Below are positions 1 through 5,337 of a DNA stretch of 5,929 nt, in pieces. The notes below the pieces were generated by a model. It ran no database searches. It had not been told where the DNA came from and saw nothing but the letters and a program-made list of their open reading frames with translations. Origin of the DNA: Brevundimonas sp. (GTDB taxonomy: Bacteria > Pseudomonadota > Alphaproteobacteria > Caulobacterales > Caulobacteraceae); assembly GCA_012270135.1 (NCBI GenBank), contig JAAXIW010000205.1, positions 1 through 5,929 of the forward strand, read 5' to 3'. The first letter of the stretch is position 1; every line of letters starts with the position of its first letter. Made by a program: the position numbers and the translations under genes.

Positions 1-2
1 TC

Positions 3-932
3 GCGGGGGAGACGAGGCGTGTCGCCGACGAGGCCGCGGCGCTGTTCGGCGTTCGCCCGGAGCTTCGGCCCCTCTCTTCCTATGATCCCGTTCTGGCCGA
101 GATCGACGCCCTGCTGCCGGGATCCGGCGCACTCGCCGATCGCGTCACCGAGTTCAAGTCCCACTACGTCATTCCAAAGGATCGGCTTCAGGTCGTCATG
201 GACGCCGCGATCGCCGAGTGCCGCCGCCGTACGGCCCGGCATATCACCCTGCCCGCCAACGAGAATTTCACCCTCGCCTTCGTCGGCGACAAGCCGTGGT
301 CCGGGTATAATTACTACCAAGGCAACTCCCAGTCGAAGATCGAGATCAATGCCGACTTCCCGATCTATACGGAGCGGGCGATCGATCTCGGCTGCCATGA
401 GGGCTACCCCGGGCATCACGTCTACAACGCGCTGCTCGAGAAGACCTTCGTCGATGAGCGTGGCTGGGTCGAGATGAGCGTCTATCCGCTGTTCAGCCCT
501 ATGTCGTTCGTCGCCGAGGGCAGCGCCAACTACGGCATCGACCTGGCCTTCCCGGGCGACGAGGCCACCGACTTCGAGCGCGAAGTGCTGTTCCCGCTAG
601 CCGGCCTCGATCCTTCGACGGCGGAAAAGAAGGCGCAGTTGCAGGCGCTGACCCGGCGGCTGGCGCGCGCGGAATATACGATTGCCGACGCCTATCTGGC
701 CGGCAGAATCGACCGCGACACGGCCATCGAACAGCTGATGAAGTACAGCCTCGCGGACCGGGCCAAGGCGACGCAGCGGCTTCGCTTCATCGACACCTAC
801 CGAAGCTACATCATCAACTATGGTCTCGGCCGCGACGTGGTGCAGGCCTGGGTCGAGCGTCAGGGGTCGAACCGCTGGGACGGGATGGAGACGCTACTCT
901 CGAGCCAGATCCTGCCGGTCGACATCGACTGA
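3..932 (+). CDS. DUF885-type putative metallohydrolase, 5'-truncated (C-terminal ~309 residues)
   Basis: The frame is open from the left edge to the TGA at 930-932, so the start codon lies outside the window; the ATG at 198 is internal, because coherent protein precedes it. The key motif is HEGYPGHH (visible residues 132-139; the His codon is at 396-398), a form of the HEGxPGHH signature of the DUF885 family (COG4805). About 35 residues later comes AEGSANYG (Glu at residue 172), which aligns with the EGWALY block of that family. Together they resemble a gluzincin-like metal site with two His and a distal Glu; a hydrolase or peptidase role is inferred and I know no substrate. The C-terminal half looks helical and soluble, with many Arg and Ala. 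No membrane segment is visible; any signal peptide would be in the missing part. The gene converges on the SDR gene with 9 bp between the stops and no room for a terminator. The family call is fairly firm, the activity is not. Confidence 0.75.
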   Translation, partial: AGETRRVADEAAALFGVRPELRPLSSYDPVLAEIDALLPGSGALADRVTEFKSHYVIPKDRLQVVMDAAIAECRRRTARHITLPANENFTLAFVGDKPWSGYNYYQGNSQSKIEINADFPIYTERAIDLGCHEGYPGHHVYNALLEKTFVDERGWVEMSVYPLFSPMSFVAEGSANYGIDLAFPGDEATDFEREVLFPLAGLDPSTAEKKAQLQALTRRLARAEYTIADAYLAGRIDRDTAIEQLMKYSLADRAKATQRLRFIDTYRSYIINYGLGRDVVQAWVERQGSNRWDGMETLLSSQILPVDID

Positions 933-941
933 CCGCGCCGC

Positions 942-1724
942 CTACTGGGCGAGCATCCCGCCGTCGATCTTGAATTCGGCGCCGGTGACGAATTTCGACT
1001 CGTCCGAGGCGAGGTAGAGGACGCAGTACGCCACGTCGTCGGGTTCGCCGATGCGCTTCAGCGGGATGCCGCGGGCCAGTTTCTCGTGCGCCAGTCCCTC
1101 ATCGCCGCCGGCCATGGCCACGAACGGGTCGAGGATCGGCGTCTTGATGAAGACCGGATGGACCGAGTTGCATCGCACGTTCCAGCCGGCCTTTGCCGCC
1201 TCGAGGGCGATGGTCTTGGTGTACATCCAGACGGCGGCCTTGGGGGCGTGGATCGCCCCCCTGCCCGGCGCGGGGGCGAGGCCGGCGCCCGAGCTGATGT
1301 TGCCGCTCGATCCCGCGCCCGAGGCTCGCAGGTGCGGCATGGCGTGCTTGCAACCCAACATGATCGACTCGACGTTGACCGCCTGGACCCGTCGCCAGTT
1401 CTCGATCGTGTCCTGCTCGACCCAGGTCAATTCGCCGCCTATGCCGGCGTTGTTGATGAGGATGGACAATCCCCCCATCGCCGCGGCCGCATGTTCGATG
1501 ACCGAGGCCCATTGCGCCTCGTCGGTGACATCATGGGTGAAGGCGAAGGCCGAACCCGGATGCTCGGCGTTGATTGCGTCGGCGAGGGCCGTCGCGCCGC
1601 CGAGGTTCATGTCCGTGACCGCGACCCTGGCGCCCTCCCGCGCCAGCATCCACGCCATGGCCTGACCCAGACCGCCGGCCGCCCCGGTGATCAGCGCCGA
1701 CTTGCCGGCGACGCGGCCGCTCAC
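942..1724 (-). CDS. Short-chain dehydrogenase/reductase (SDR), classical type, catalytic Tyr replaced by Ile
   Basis: A 260-residue protein, the normal size for a classical SDR. The start is the GTG at 1724-1722, which overlaps the phhB stop as GTGA; the frame is open further upstream, but that part is shadow of phhB and lacks SDR sequence. Visible features are the Rossmann motif TGAAGGLG (residues 13-20), an Asp at the end of beta-2 (D38, suggesting NAD(H) over NADP(H)), the DVT block (65-67), NNAG (91-94), NISS with the presumed catalytic Ser145, Lys162 of the YxxxK motif, a VHP...TP block (188-196), and the usual VTGAEFKIDGG ending. The catalytic Tyr, expected 13 residues after Ser145 and 4 before Lys162, is Ile158 (ATC, plus-strand 1251-1253). 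The strand before NISS reads GSSG where the family usually has GSIV. The substrate is unknown; the sequence resembles the broad 3-alpha-hydroxysteroid/cyclopentanol dehydrogenase-like group. As read, normal dehydrogenase activity is doubtful. It is probably co-translated with phhB. Confidence 0.9.
   Translation of the reverse strand: MSGRVAGKSALITGAAGGLGQAMAWMLAREGARVAVTDMNLGGATALADAINAEHPGSAFAFTHDVTDEAQWASVIEHAAAAMGGLSILINNAGIGGELTWVEQDTIENWRRVQAVNVESIMLGCKHAMPHLRASGAGSSGNISSGAGLAPAPGRGAIHAPKAAVWMYTKTIALEAAKAGWNVRCNSVHPVFIKTPILDPFVAMAGGDEGLAHEKLARGIPLKRIGEPDDVAYCVLYLASDESKFVTGAEFKIDGGMLAQ
1721..1724 (-). other. GTGA stop/start overlap coupling phhB to the SDR gene
   Basis: On the minus strand the SDR start GTG (1724-1722) and the phhB stop TGA (1723-1721) share bases in GTGA. 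There is no good Shine-Dalgarno at proper spacing for the SDR gene, which suggests translational coupling by terminating ribosomes. Confidence 0.8.
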
Positions 1725-2023
1725 GCCTTCACGCCCATGGCGGCGGCGGTCTCGTCGATAAACCGCGCCATGTCCAGATCGCGCCGGGGCACGCCGCCGG
1801 CGTCGTGGGTGCTCAGGACCACCGCGCCACGGTTGTAGACGTTGAACCATTCCGGATGGTGATCGACCTTGTCGGCCAGAAGGGCCACGCGGGTCATGAA
1901 GCCGAAGGTGGCGTTGAAGTCCGCAAACTCCAACTTGCGCACGATGGCCGGTCGGTCGCCCAGGTGGGAACGCCAGGCCGGCAGGGATCTCAGGACCTCG
2001 TCCACGTCCAGCCGTTCGGTCAT
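1721..2023 (-). CDS. phhB: Pterin-4a-carbinolamine dehydratase
   Basis: A 100-residue protein, the usual length. It dehydrates 4a-hydroxytetrahydrobiopterin to quinonoid dihydrobiopterin, regenerating the pterin cofactor of aromatic amino acid hydroxylases such as phenylalanine hydroxylase, in the cytosol. The diagnostic block is DKVDHHPEWFNVYN (residues 51-64) followed by THDAGG (72-77). His55, His56 and His73 match the three active-site histidines, and the C-terminal D-L-D-MA-FID helix is also typical. The ATG at 2023-2021 was chosen because family homology begins just after it; a purine-rich GAGCGAGAGA lies upstream on the minus strand as a weak ribosome site. The frame is open 21 codons further up, but that stretch is intergenic in character. 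It is the first gene of an operon with the SDR. No phenylalanine hydroxylase gene is in the window, so the hydroxylase partner cannot be named from here. Confidence 0.93.
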   Translation of the reverse strand: MTERLDVDEVLRSLPAWRSHLGDRPAIVRKLEFADFNATFGFMTRVALLADKVDHHPEWFNVYNRGAVVLSTHDAGGVPRRDLDMARFIDETAAAMGVKA

Positions 2024-2059
2024 ATCAGTCGTCTCTCGCTCGCGCCTGTGGTCCCCAGA

Positions 2060-2088
2060 GCCGTATCGCGCGCACTCCCGGGCCACAA
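2060..2088 (-). promoter_or_regulatory. Possible promoter of the phhB-SDR operon (weak)
   Basis: Reading the minus strand, TTGTGG (plus 2083-2088) and TACGGC (plus 2060-2065) are 17 bp apart. That gives a predicted start near 2053 and a leader of about 30 nt before the phhB ATG. The -10 match is poor, so this is the best candidate rather than a firm call. Confidence 0.25.
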
Positions 2089-2091
2089 GAC

Positions 2092-2104
2092 GTCGAATTT
2101 CGAC
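2092..2104. promoter_or_regulatory. Perfect palindrome GTCGAA-T-TTCGAC, possible operator, next to a GANTC site
   Basis: GTCGAATTTCGAC is a perfect 6-bp inverted repeat around a single central T. It sits midway between the divergent phhB and Crp/Fnr-like genes, 65 bp before the regulator's ATG and about 69 bp before the phhB ATG. Its right arm overlaps GACTC (2102-2106), a GANTC site, the target of the CcrM methyltransferase in Caulobacterales. A role as operator for the adjacent regulator or another dimeric protein is inferred from position and symmetry. It does not match the Crp (TGTGA-N6-TCACA) or Fnr (TTGAT-N4-ATCAA) consensus. Confidence 0.4.
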
Positions 2105-2154
2105 TCAGGAACGCAGTTGAAAGCTTGAGCGTTACCGAGCGTCGCCATTCGAAC

Positions 2155-2160
2155 GGGGAG
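2155..2160 (+). promoter_or_regulatory. Ribosome binding site of the Crp/Fnr-family gene
   Basis: GGGGAG lies 8 nt before the ATG at 2169, at proper spacing, and fixes that ATG as the start. It is the strongest ribosome site left of ubiE. Confidence 0.7.
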
Positions 2161-2168
2161 CCTTTGTC

Positions 2169-2876
2169 ATGGATAATCTCTGGATCGCCGCGCTCGATGC
2201 CGCCGATCGAAAGCGGATCGAACCGCACCTCCACGAGAGGCCCTTCAGCCAGGGCCAGATGCTGTACGACGCCGGTGAGGCGGTCGACGAGGTCTGGTTC
2301 CCGATGAGCGGCGTGGTCTCCTTGATGACTCTCGTCGAGAAGGACCGGATGATCGAGACCGCGGCCATAGGCCGGGAAGGTCTGGTCGGGGTCACCTGCG
2401 GGCCGATGAACGCGCGGGCAGCCAGCCGGGCGATCGCCCAGGTCGACGGAATCTCCGCATGTTGCCCCGCGGATATCTTCGCGGACGCGCTCGGCCGCAG
2501 CGAAGGGATGCGGACGGCCCTGTCGAAATTCACCGAGAGCCTGTTCGCCCAAGTGCAACAGGCCGCCGCCTGCAACGCCCAGCACAGGCTGGACGAGCGA
2601 CTGGCGCGATGGCTGCTGACCATCCACGACCGCGCCGACGCGGATCGGTTCGCCCTGACCCAGCTCGACATAGCGGGCATGCTGGGCGTGCGCCGCGCCA
2701 CCGTCTCCGAGGTCGGCTCGGTGCTCGAGAACAAGGGGCTTATCCGGCGCGGGCGAGGCTGGGTCGAGGTGCTGGACCGCAAGGCGCTGGAGGGCGCGTC
2801 CTGCGGCTGCTACGCCTTGATGCGGGGGGTGATGAAGGACCTCGGCGTGCCGCGGCCCAACAGCGGGCCTCACTGA
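2169..2876 (+). CDS. Crp/Fnr-family transcriptional regulator
   Basis: A 235-residue protein. Residues about 10-115 form a cyclic-nucleotide-binding-like beta-roll, seen as the VDEVWFPMSGVVSLMT strands and the ETAAIGREGLVG turn. A dimerisation helix follows (about 115-150, with NAQHRLDERLARWLL), then a winged helix-turn-helix at about 160-200: LTQLDIAGMLGVRR as the first helices and ATVSEVGSVLENKGLI as the recognition region. The C-terminal ASCGCY motif (210-215) is typical of a large alphaproteobacterial subgroup of uncharacterised Crp/Fnr regulators, which often read ASCECY. The cAMP phosphate-binding signature of true Crp is absent, as is the N-terminal cysteine cluster of Fnr, so neither cAMP nor a 4Fe-4S cluster is the obvious signal. 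Cysteines at 77, 98, 99, 135, 212 and 214 are visible, but a redox role is not shown. The ATG is preceded by GGGGAG. It is divergent from phhB and upstream of ubiE, so either could be a target. Confidence 0.9.
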   Translation: MDNLWIAALDAADRKRIEPHLHERPFSQGQMLYDAGEAVDEVWFPMSGVVSLMTLVEKDRMIETAAIGREGLVGVTCGPMNARAASRAIAQVDGISACCPADIFADALGRSEGMRTALSKFTESLFAQVQQAAACNAQHRLDERLARWLLTIHDRADADRFALTQLDIAGMLGVRRATVSEVGSVLENKGLIRRGRGWVEVLDRKALEGASCGCYALMRGVMKDLGVPRPNSGPH

Positions 2877-2881
2877 TCATC

Positions 2882-2902
2882 GCGGCCATGCTGCGGCCAT
2901 GC
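2882..2902 (+). repeat. Tandem 10-bp repeat GCGGCCATGC x2, period 11 bp
   Basis: GCGGCCATGC occurs at 2882-2891 and again at 2893-2902, separated by one T. The period of 11 bp is about one helical turn. The pair lies at roughly -62 to -42 of the predicted ubiE start and ends 6 bp before the -35 element, a position where activators bind. It may be an operator pair, or chance in GC-rich DNA. Confidence 0.4.
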
Positions 2903-2908
2903 GGACGG

Positions 2909-2937
2909 ATGACGGCGCGGCGGGGACGCGCTAGACC
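2909..2937 (+). promoter_or_regulatory. Predicted housekeeping-sigma promoter of ubiE-ubiB
   Basis: ATGACGG (2909-2915) matches 6 of 7 bases of the Caulobacter -35 consensus TTGACGS. GCTAGACC (2930-2937) matches 7 of 8 of the -10 consensus GCTANAWC. The spacer is 14 bp, within the 10-14 reported for that consensus. Taking TAGACC (2932-2937) as positions -12 to -7 puts +1 at 2944, the A of the ubiE ATG. Confidence 0.55.
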
Positions 2938-2943
2938 GCCACA

Positions 2944-3729
2944 ATGACCGACGCGGCCGCCTCCGACGCCTCCTCCGGCAAGACTTCCTCCTTCGGTTTC
3001 CGCGACGTGGACGCCCGGGAGAAGGTGCGCCTGGTGCGCGGCGTTTTCGACAGCGTGGCCTCGAACTACGACCTGATGAACGACCTGATGAGCGGGGGCG
3101 TCCACCGGCTGTGGAAGGACGCGGCGGCGGCGAAGCTGAACCCGCAGCCGGGCGAGACCATCCTCGACGTGGCGGGCGGCACCGGCGACATGGCGCGGCG
3201 CTATGCGAAGATGGCGCGGGCGGCGCAGCAGCGGCGGGGGGGCGAAGACGCCTCGGTCGTCGTGCTGGACTACAACGCCGAGATGATCATGGCCGGCGTC
3301 CACAAGGGCGGCGAGCCCGAGATGTCGTGGAGCGTGGGCGACGCCATGGCCCTGCCGCTGCCGGACGACTCGGTCGACGCCTATTCGATCAGCTTCGGCA
3401 TCCGCAACGTGGCCGATATTCCGCAGGCCCTGGCCGAGGCGCGGCGGGTGCTGAAGCCGGGCGGGCGGTTCCTCTGCCTCGAATTCTCGCGGCCCACGGC
3501 GGCGGCGGTCCGCAAGGCCTATGACGCCTGGTCCTTCCACGCCATCCCGCGGATCGGCGGCTGGGTGGCGGGGGACCGCGACAGCTACCAGTATCTCGTC
3601 GAGAGCATCCGGCGGTTTCCGGACCAGCCGACGTTCAAGGCCATGATCGAGGCCGCCGGCTTCAGCCGGGTGACGGTGACCAATCTGTCGGGCGGCGTGG
3701 CGGCGATCCATCATGGGTGGGCGATCTGA
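2944..3729 (+). CDS. ubiE: Ubiquinone biosynthesis C-methyltransferase UbiE
   Basis: A 261-residue S-adenosylmethionine-dependent methyltransferase that C-methylates the 2-polyprenyl-6-methoxy-benzoquinol ring in ubiquinone synthesis; homologues in menaquinone makers also methylate demethylmenaquinol. Visible features are the first UbiE signature YDLMNDLMSGGVHRLW (residues 42-57), SAM motif I ILDVAGGTGDMA (73-84), the acidic residue after beta-2 (D109), GDA (132-134), SFGIRN (150-155), the second signature RVLKPGGRFLCLEFS (168-182), and the usual ending VAAIHHGWAI. An Arg/Gln-rich linker (RAAQQRRGGEDA, 92-103) makes the first helix-strand loop slightly long. The ATG at 2944 has no Shine-Dalgarno upstream; the promoter position suggests a leaderless message. 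The roughly 20 N-terminal residues are Ala/Ser-rich and probably disordered. It overlaps ubiB by 13 bp, so the two are translated together. Confidence 0.96.
   Translation: MTDAAASDASSGKTSSFGFRDVDAREKVRLVRGVFDSVASNYDLMNDLMSGGVHRLWKDAAAAKLNPQPGETILDVAGGTGDMARRYAKMARAAQQRRGGEDASVVVLDYNAEMIMAGVHKGGEPEMSWSVGDAMALPLPDDSVDAYSISFGIRNVADIPQALAEARRVLKPGGRFLCLEFSRPTAAAVRKAYDAWSFHAIPRIGGWVAGDRDSYQYLVESIRRFPDQPTFKAMIEAAGFSRVTVTNLSGGVAAIHHGWAI
3717..3729 (+). other. 13-bp ubiE/ubiB coding overlap with GTG restart
   Basis: The ubiB GTG at 3717-3719 lies four codons before the ubiE TGA at 3727-3729, in a different frame. Family homology of UbiB begins soon after, and no later good start exists before RRPVEALVRLLGWGW, so the overlap is likely real and couples production of the two ubiquinone proteins. 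Confidence 0.75.
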
Positions 3730-5315
3730 GCCGCCGCATCGATCCCGCGACGCCGCCGCCGCCGCCCGCCACCGTGCCGGTCCGGCGTCCGGTCGAGGCC
3801 CTGGTGCGCCTGCTCGGCTGGGGCTGGGTGCTGGTCCGCCACGACGCCCTCGTGCCGCGCGAGGTCACACCCCTGCTGCCGGTCTGGGTCCGCTGGATGG
3901 CCCATCTGCTGCACGCCTTCGCCGGGCGCGAGGGTCGGGACGGGCGTCCGGGGCAGCGGTTGGGCAAGGCCTTCGAGCATCTGGGGCCGGTGGCGATCAA
4001 GCTGGGTCAGGTGCTGGCCACCCGGGCCGACATCTTCGGCGTCGAGTTCGCCCGGGATCTGGGCCGGCTGAAGGACGCGCTGGAGCCCTTCCCGGTCGAT
4101 CAGGCGCGGCGCGAGGTCGAGCGCTCGCTGGGCCGGCCGGTCGAGGCCCTGTTCACCGACTTCGGCGCGCCGGTGGCCGCCGCCTCGCTGGCCCAGGCGC
4201 ATCCGGCGCGGCTGGCGGACGGGCGCAGGGTGGCGGTGACGGTGCTGCGGCCGGGCGTCGAGCGGAGCGTGGCGCCGGGGCTGGACTCGATGCGGCTGGC
4301 GGCGCGGCTGGCGGTGCGTTTCGTGGCCCCGGCGCGGCGGCTGGAGCCCTCGGCCTTCGTCGAGACCATCGCCCGGGCGCTGCAGCTCGAGCTGGACATG
4401 CGGCTGGAGGCCGCCGCCGCCTCCGAGCTGAAGGACATCATGGACAAGGCCCGCGCCGACGGCGGCTGCCACATGACCGCCCCGGCGGTGATCTGGGACG
4501 GGGTCGGCAAGCGGGTGCTGACGCTGGAGTGGGCCGCCGGCGTGGCCATGACCGATCCGGCGGCGGCGGAGCAGCCGGGGCTGGACCGCAACGCCCTGGC
4601 CGACCACGTGGTCCAGGCCTTCCTGACCCAGGCGCTGGATTACGGAACGTTCCACGCCGACCTGCACGAGGGCAATCTGTTCTGCCACGTCCCGGCGGAG
4701 CTGACGGCCATCGATTTCGGCATCGTGGGACGGCTGGGACCGTCGGAGCGGCGCTATCTGGCCGAGATCCTGTGGGGCTTCCTGAGCCGCGACTACGACC
4801 GTATCGCCCGGGTCCATTTCGAGGCCGGGTACGTGCCGCCGGAGCATGCCGTCGAGACCTTCGCCCAGGCGCTCAGGGCGGTGGGCGAGCCGGTCATCGG
4901 CAAACAGGCCAGCCAGGTCTCGATGGGCCGGCTGCTGGGCCAGCTGTTCGAGATCACCGCCCTGTTCGACATGCATCTGAGGCCCGAGCTGATCCTGCTG
5001 CAGAAGACCATGGTCTCGGTCGAGGGCGTGGCCCGGCGGCTCAATCCCGACCACGACCTGTGGGCCGCGTCCCAGCCGGTGGTCGAGCGCTGGATCCGGC
5101 GCGAACTGGGCCCGCAGGCCCAGATCCGGGACGCGCTGGAGGAGCTGCGCGACACCCTGAGGGCCCTGTCGAAGCTGGCGCGCAACCCGCCGGAGCCGGC
5201 GACCGTTGTGGTGCGCGAGGTCCGGACGCCCGGATGGCTGGGCCTCGGCGTGGCGCTGGCGGTCGCGGCCGCGGGCGCCGCCCTCGTTCTGTCGCTTTGG
5301 CCCGCCATCGTCTGA
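3717..5315 (+). CDS. ubiB: UbiB/ABC1 (COQ8)-family atypical kinase, ubiquinone biosynthesis; beta-3 Lys replaced by Thr
   Basis: A 532-residue membrane-anchored protein of the UbiB/ADCK family, needed for ubiquinone synthesis and thought to act as an ATPase or kinase-like accessory factor. Visible features are the KxGQ motif KLGQ (residues 95-98), the Ala-rich loop AAAS (154-157), the LELDMRLEAAAASEL block (224-238, ExD at 225-227), the catalytic loop HADLHEGN (313-320, Asp315 and Asn320), the DFG motif (333-335), and a C-terminal hydrophobic segment (about 507-529). In VAVTVLRPG (172-180) the residue at 175 is Thr (ACG, 4239-4241) where the family has the ATP-binding Lys (VAVKVLRPG). A proline run (13-17) marks a flexible N-terminus. 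The start is the GTG at 3717, inside the last codons of ubiE; the ATG at 3713 is in another frame. GTG and the 13-bp overlap suggest translational coupling. Length and order are normal for alphaproteobacterial UbiB. Confidence 0.95.
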   Translation: MGDLSRRIDPATPPPPPATVPVRRPVEALVRLLGWGWVLVRHDALVPREVTPLLPVWVRWMAHLLHAFAGREGRDGRPGQRLGKAFEHLGPVAIKLGQVLATRADIFGVEFARDLGRLKDALEPFPVDQARREVERSLGRPVEALFTDFGAPVAAASLAQAHPARLADGRRVAVTVLRPGVERSVAPGLDSMRLAARLAVRFVAPARRLEPSAFVETIARALQLELDMRLEAAAASELKDIMDKARADGGCHMTAPAVIWDGVGKRVLTLEWAAGVAMTDPAAAEQPGLDRNALADHVVQAFLTQALDYGTFHADLHEGNLFCHVPAELTAIDFGIVGRLGPSERRYLAEILWGFLSRDYDRIARVHFEAGYVPPEHAVETFAQALRAVGEPVIGKQASQVSMGRLLGQLFEITALFDMHLRPELILLQKTMVSVEGVARRLNPDHDLWAASQPVVERWIRRELGPQAQIRDALEELRDTLRALSKLARNPPEPATVVVREVRTPGWLGLGVALAVAAAGAALVLSLWPAIV

Positions 5316-5325
5316 GTTCCGTATC

Positions 5326-5330
5326 GGAGA
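5326..5330 (+). promoter_or_regulatory. Ribosome binding site of the secreted-protein gene
   Basis: GGAGA ends 7 nt before the ATG at 5338, good spacing, and decides the start. The gene begins 22 bp after the ubiB stop with no visible terminator or promoter between them, so it may be the third gene of the ubiE-ubiB transcript. Confidence 0.65.
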
Positions 5331-5337
5331 CGATCCC

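Noticed and set aside
989..1001. CGAATTTCGACTC here is identical to 2094-2106 in the divergent promoter region, suggesting a repeated regulatory site.
   Set aside because: This copy codes for the conserved ESKFV end region of the SDR, lacks the left arm of the palindrome, and a 13-bp match can arise by chance.
2117..2153. TTGAAA (2117-2122) or TTGAGC (2125-2130) as the -35 of the Crp/Fnr-like gene.
   Set aside because: No acceptable -10 element is found at 16-18 bp from either one, so no promoter is called on this strand.
2025..2873. A 282-codon minus-strand open frame opposite the Crp/Fnr-like gene.
   Set aside because: Its composition is that of an antisense shadow and it covers the divergent promoter region; the plus strand carries clear regulator domains.
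2882..2904. GC-rich GGCC-containing stretch after the Crp/Fnr-like gene as an intrinsic terminator.
   Set aside because: The repeats are direct rather than a stable inverted pair, and no T-run follows.
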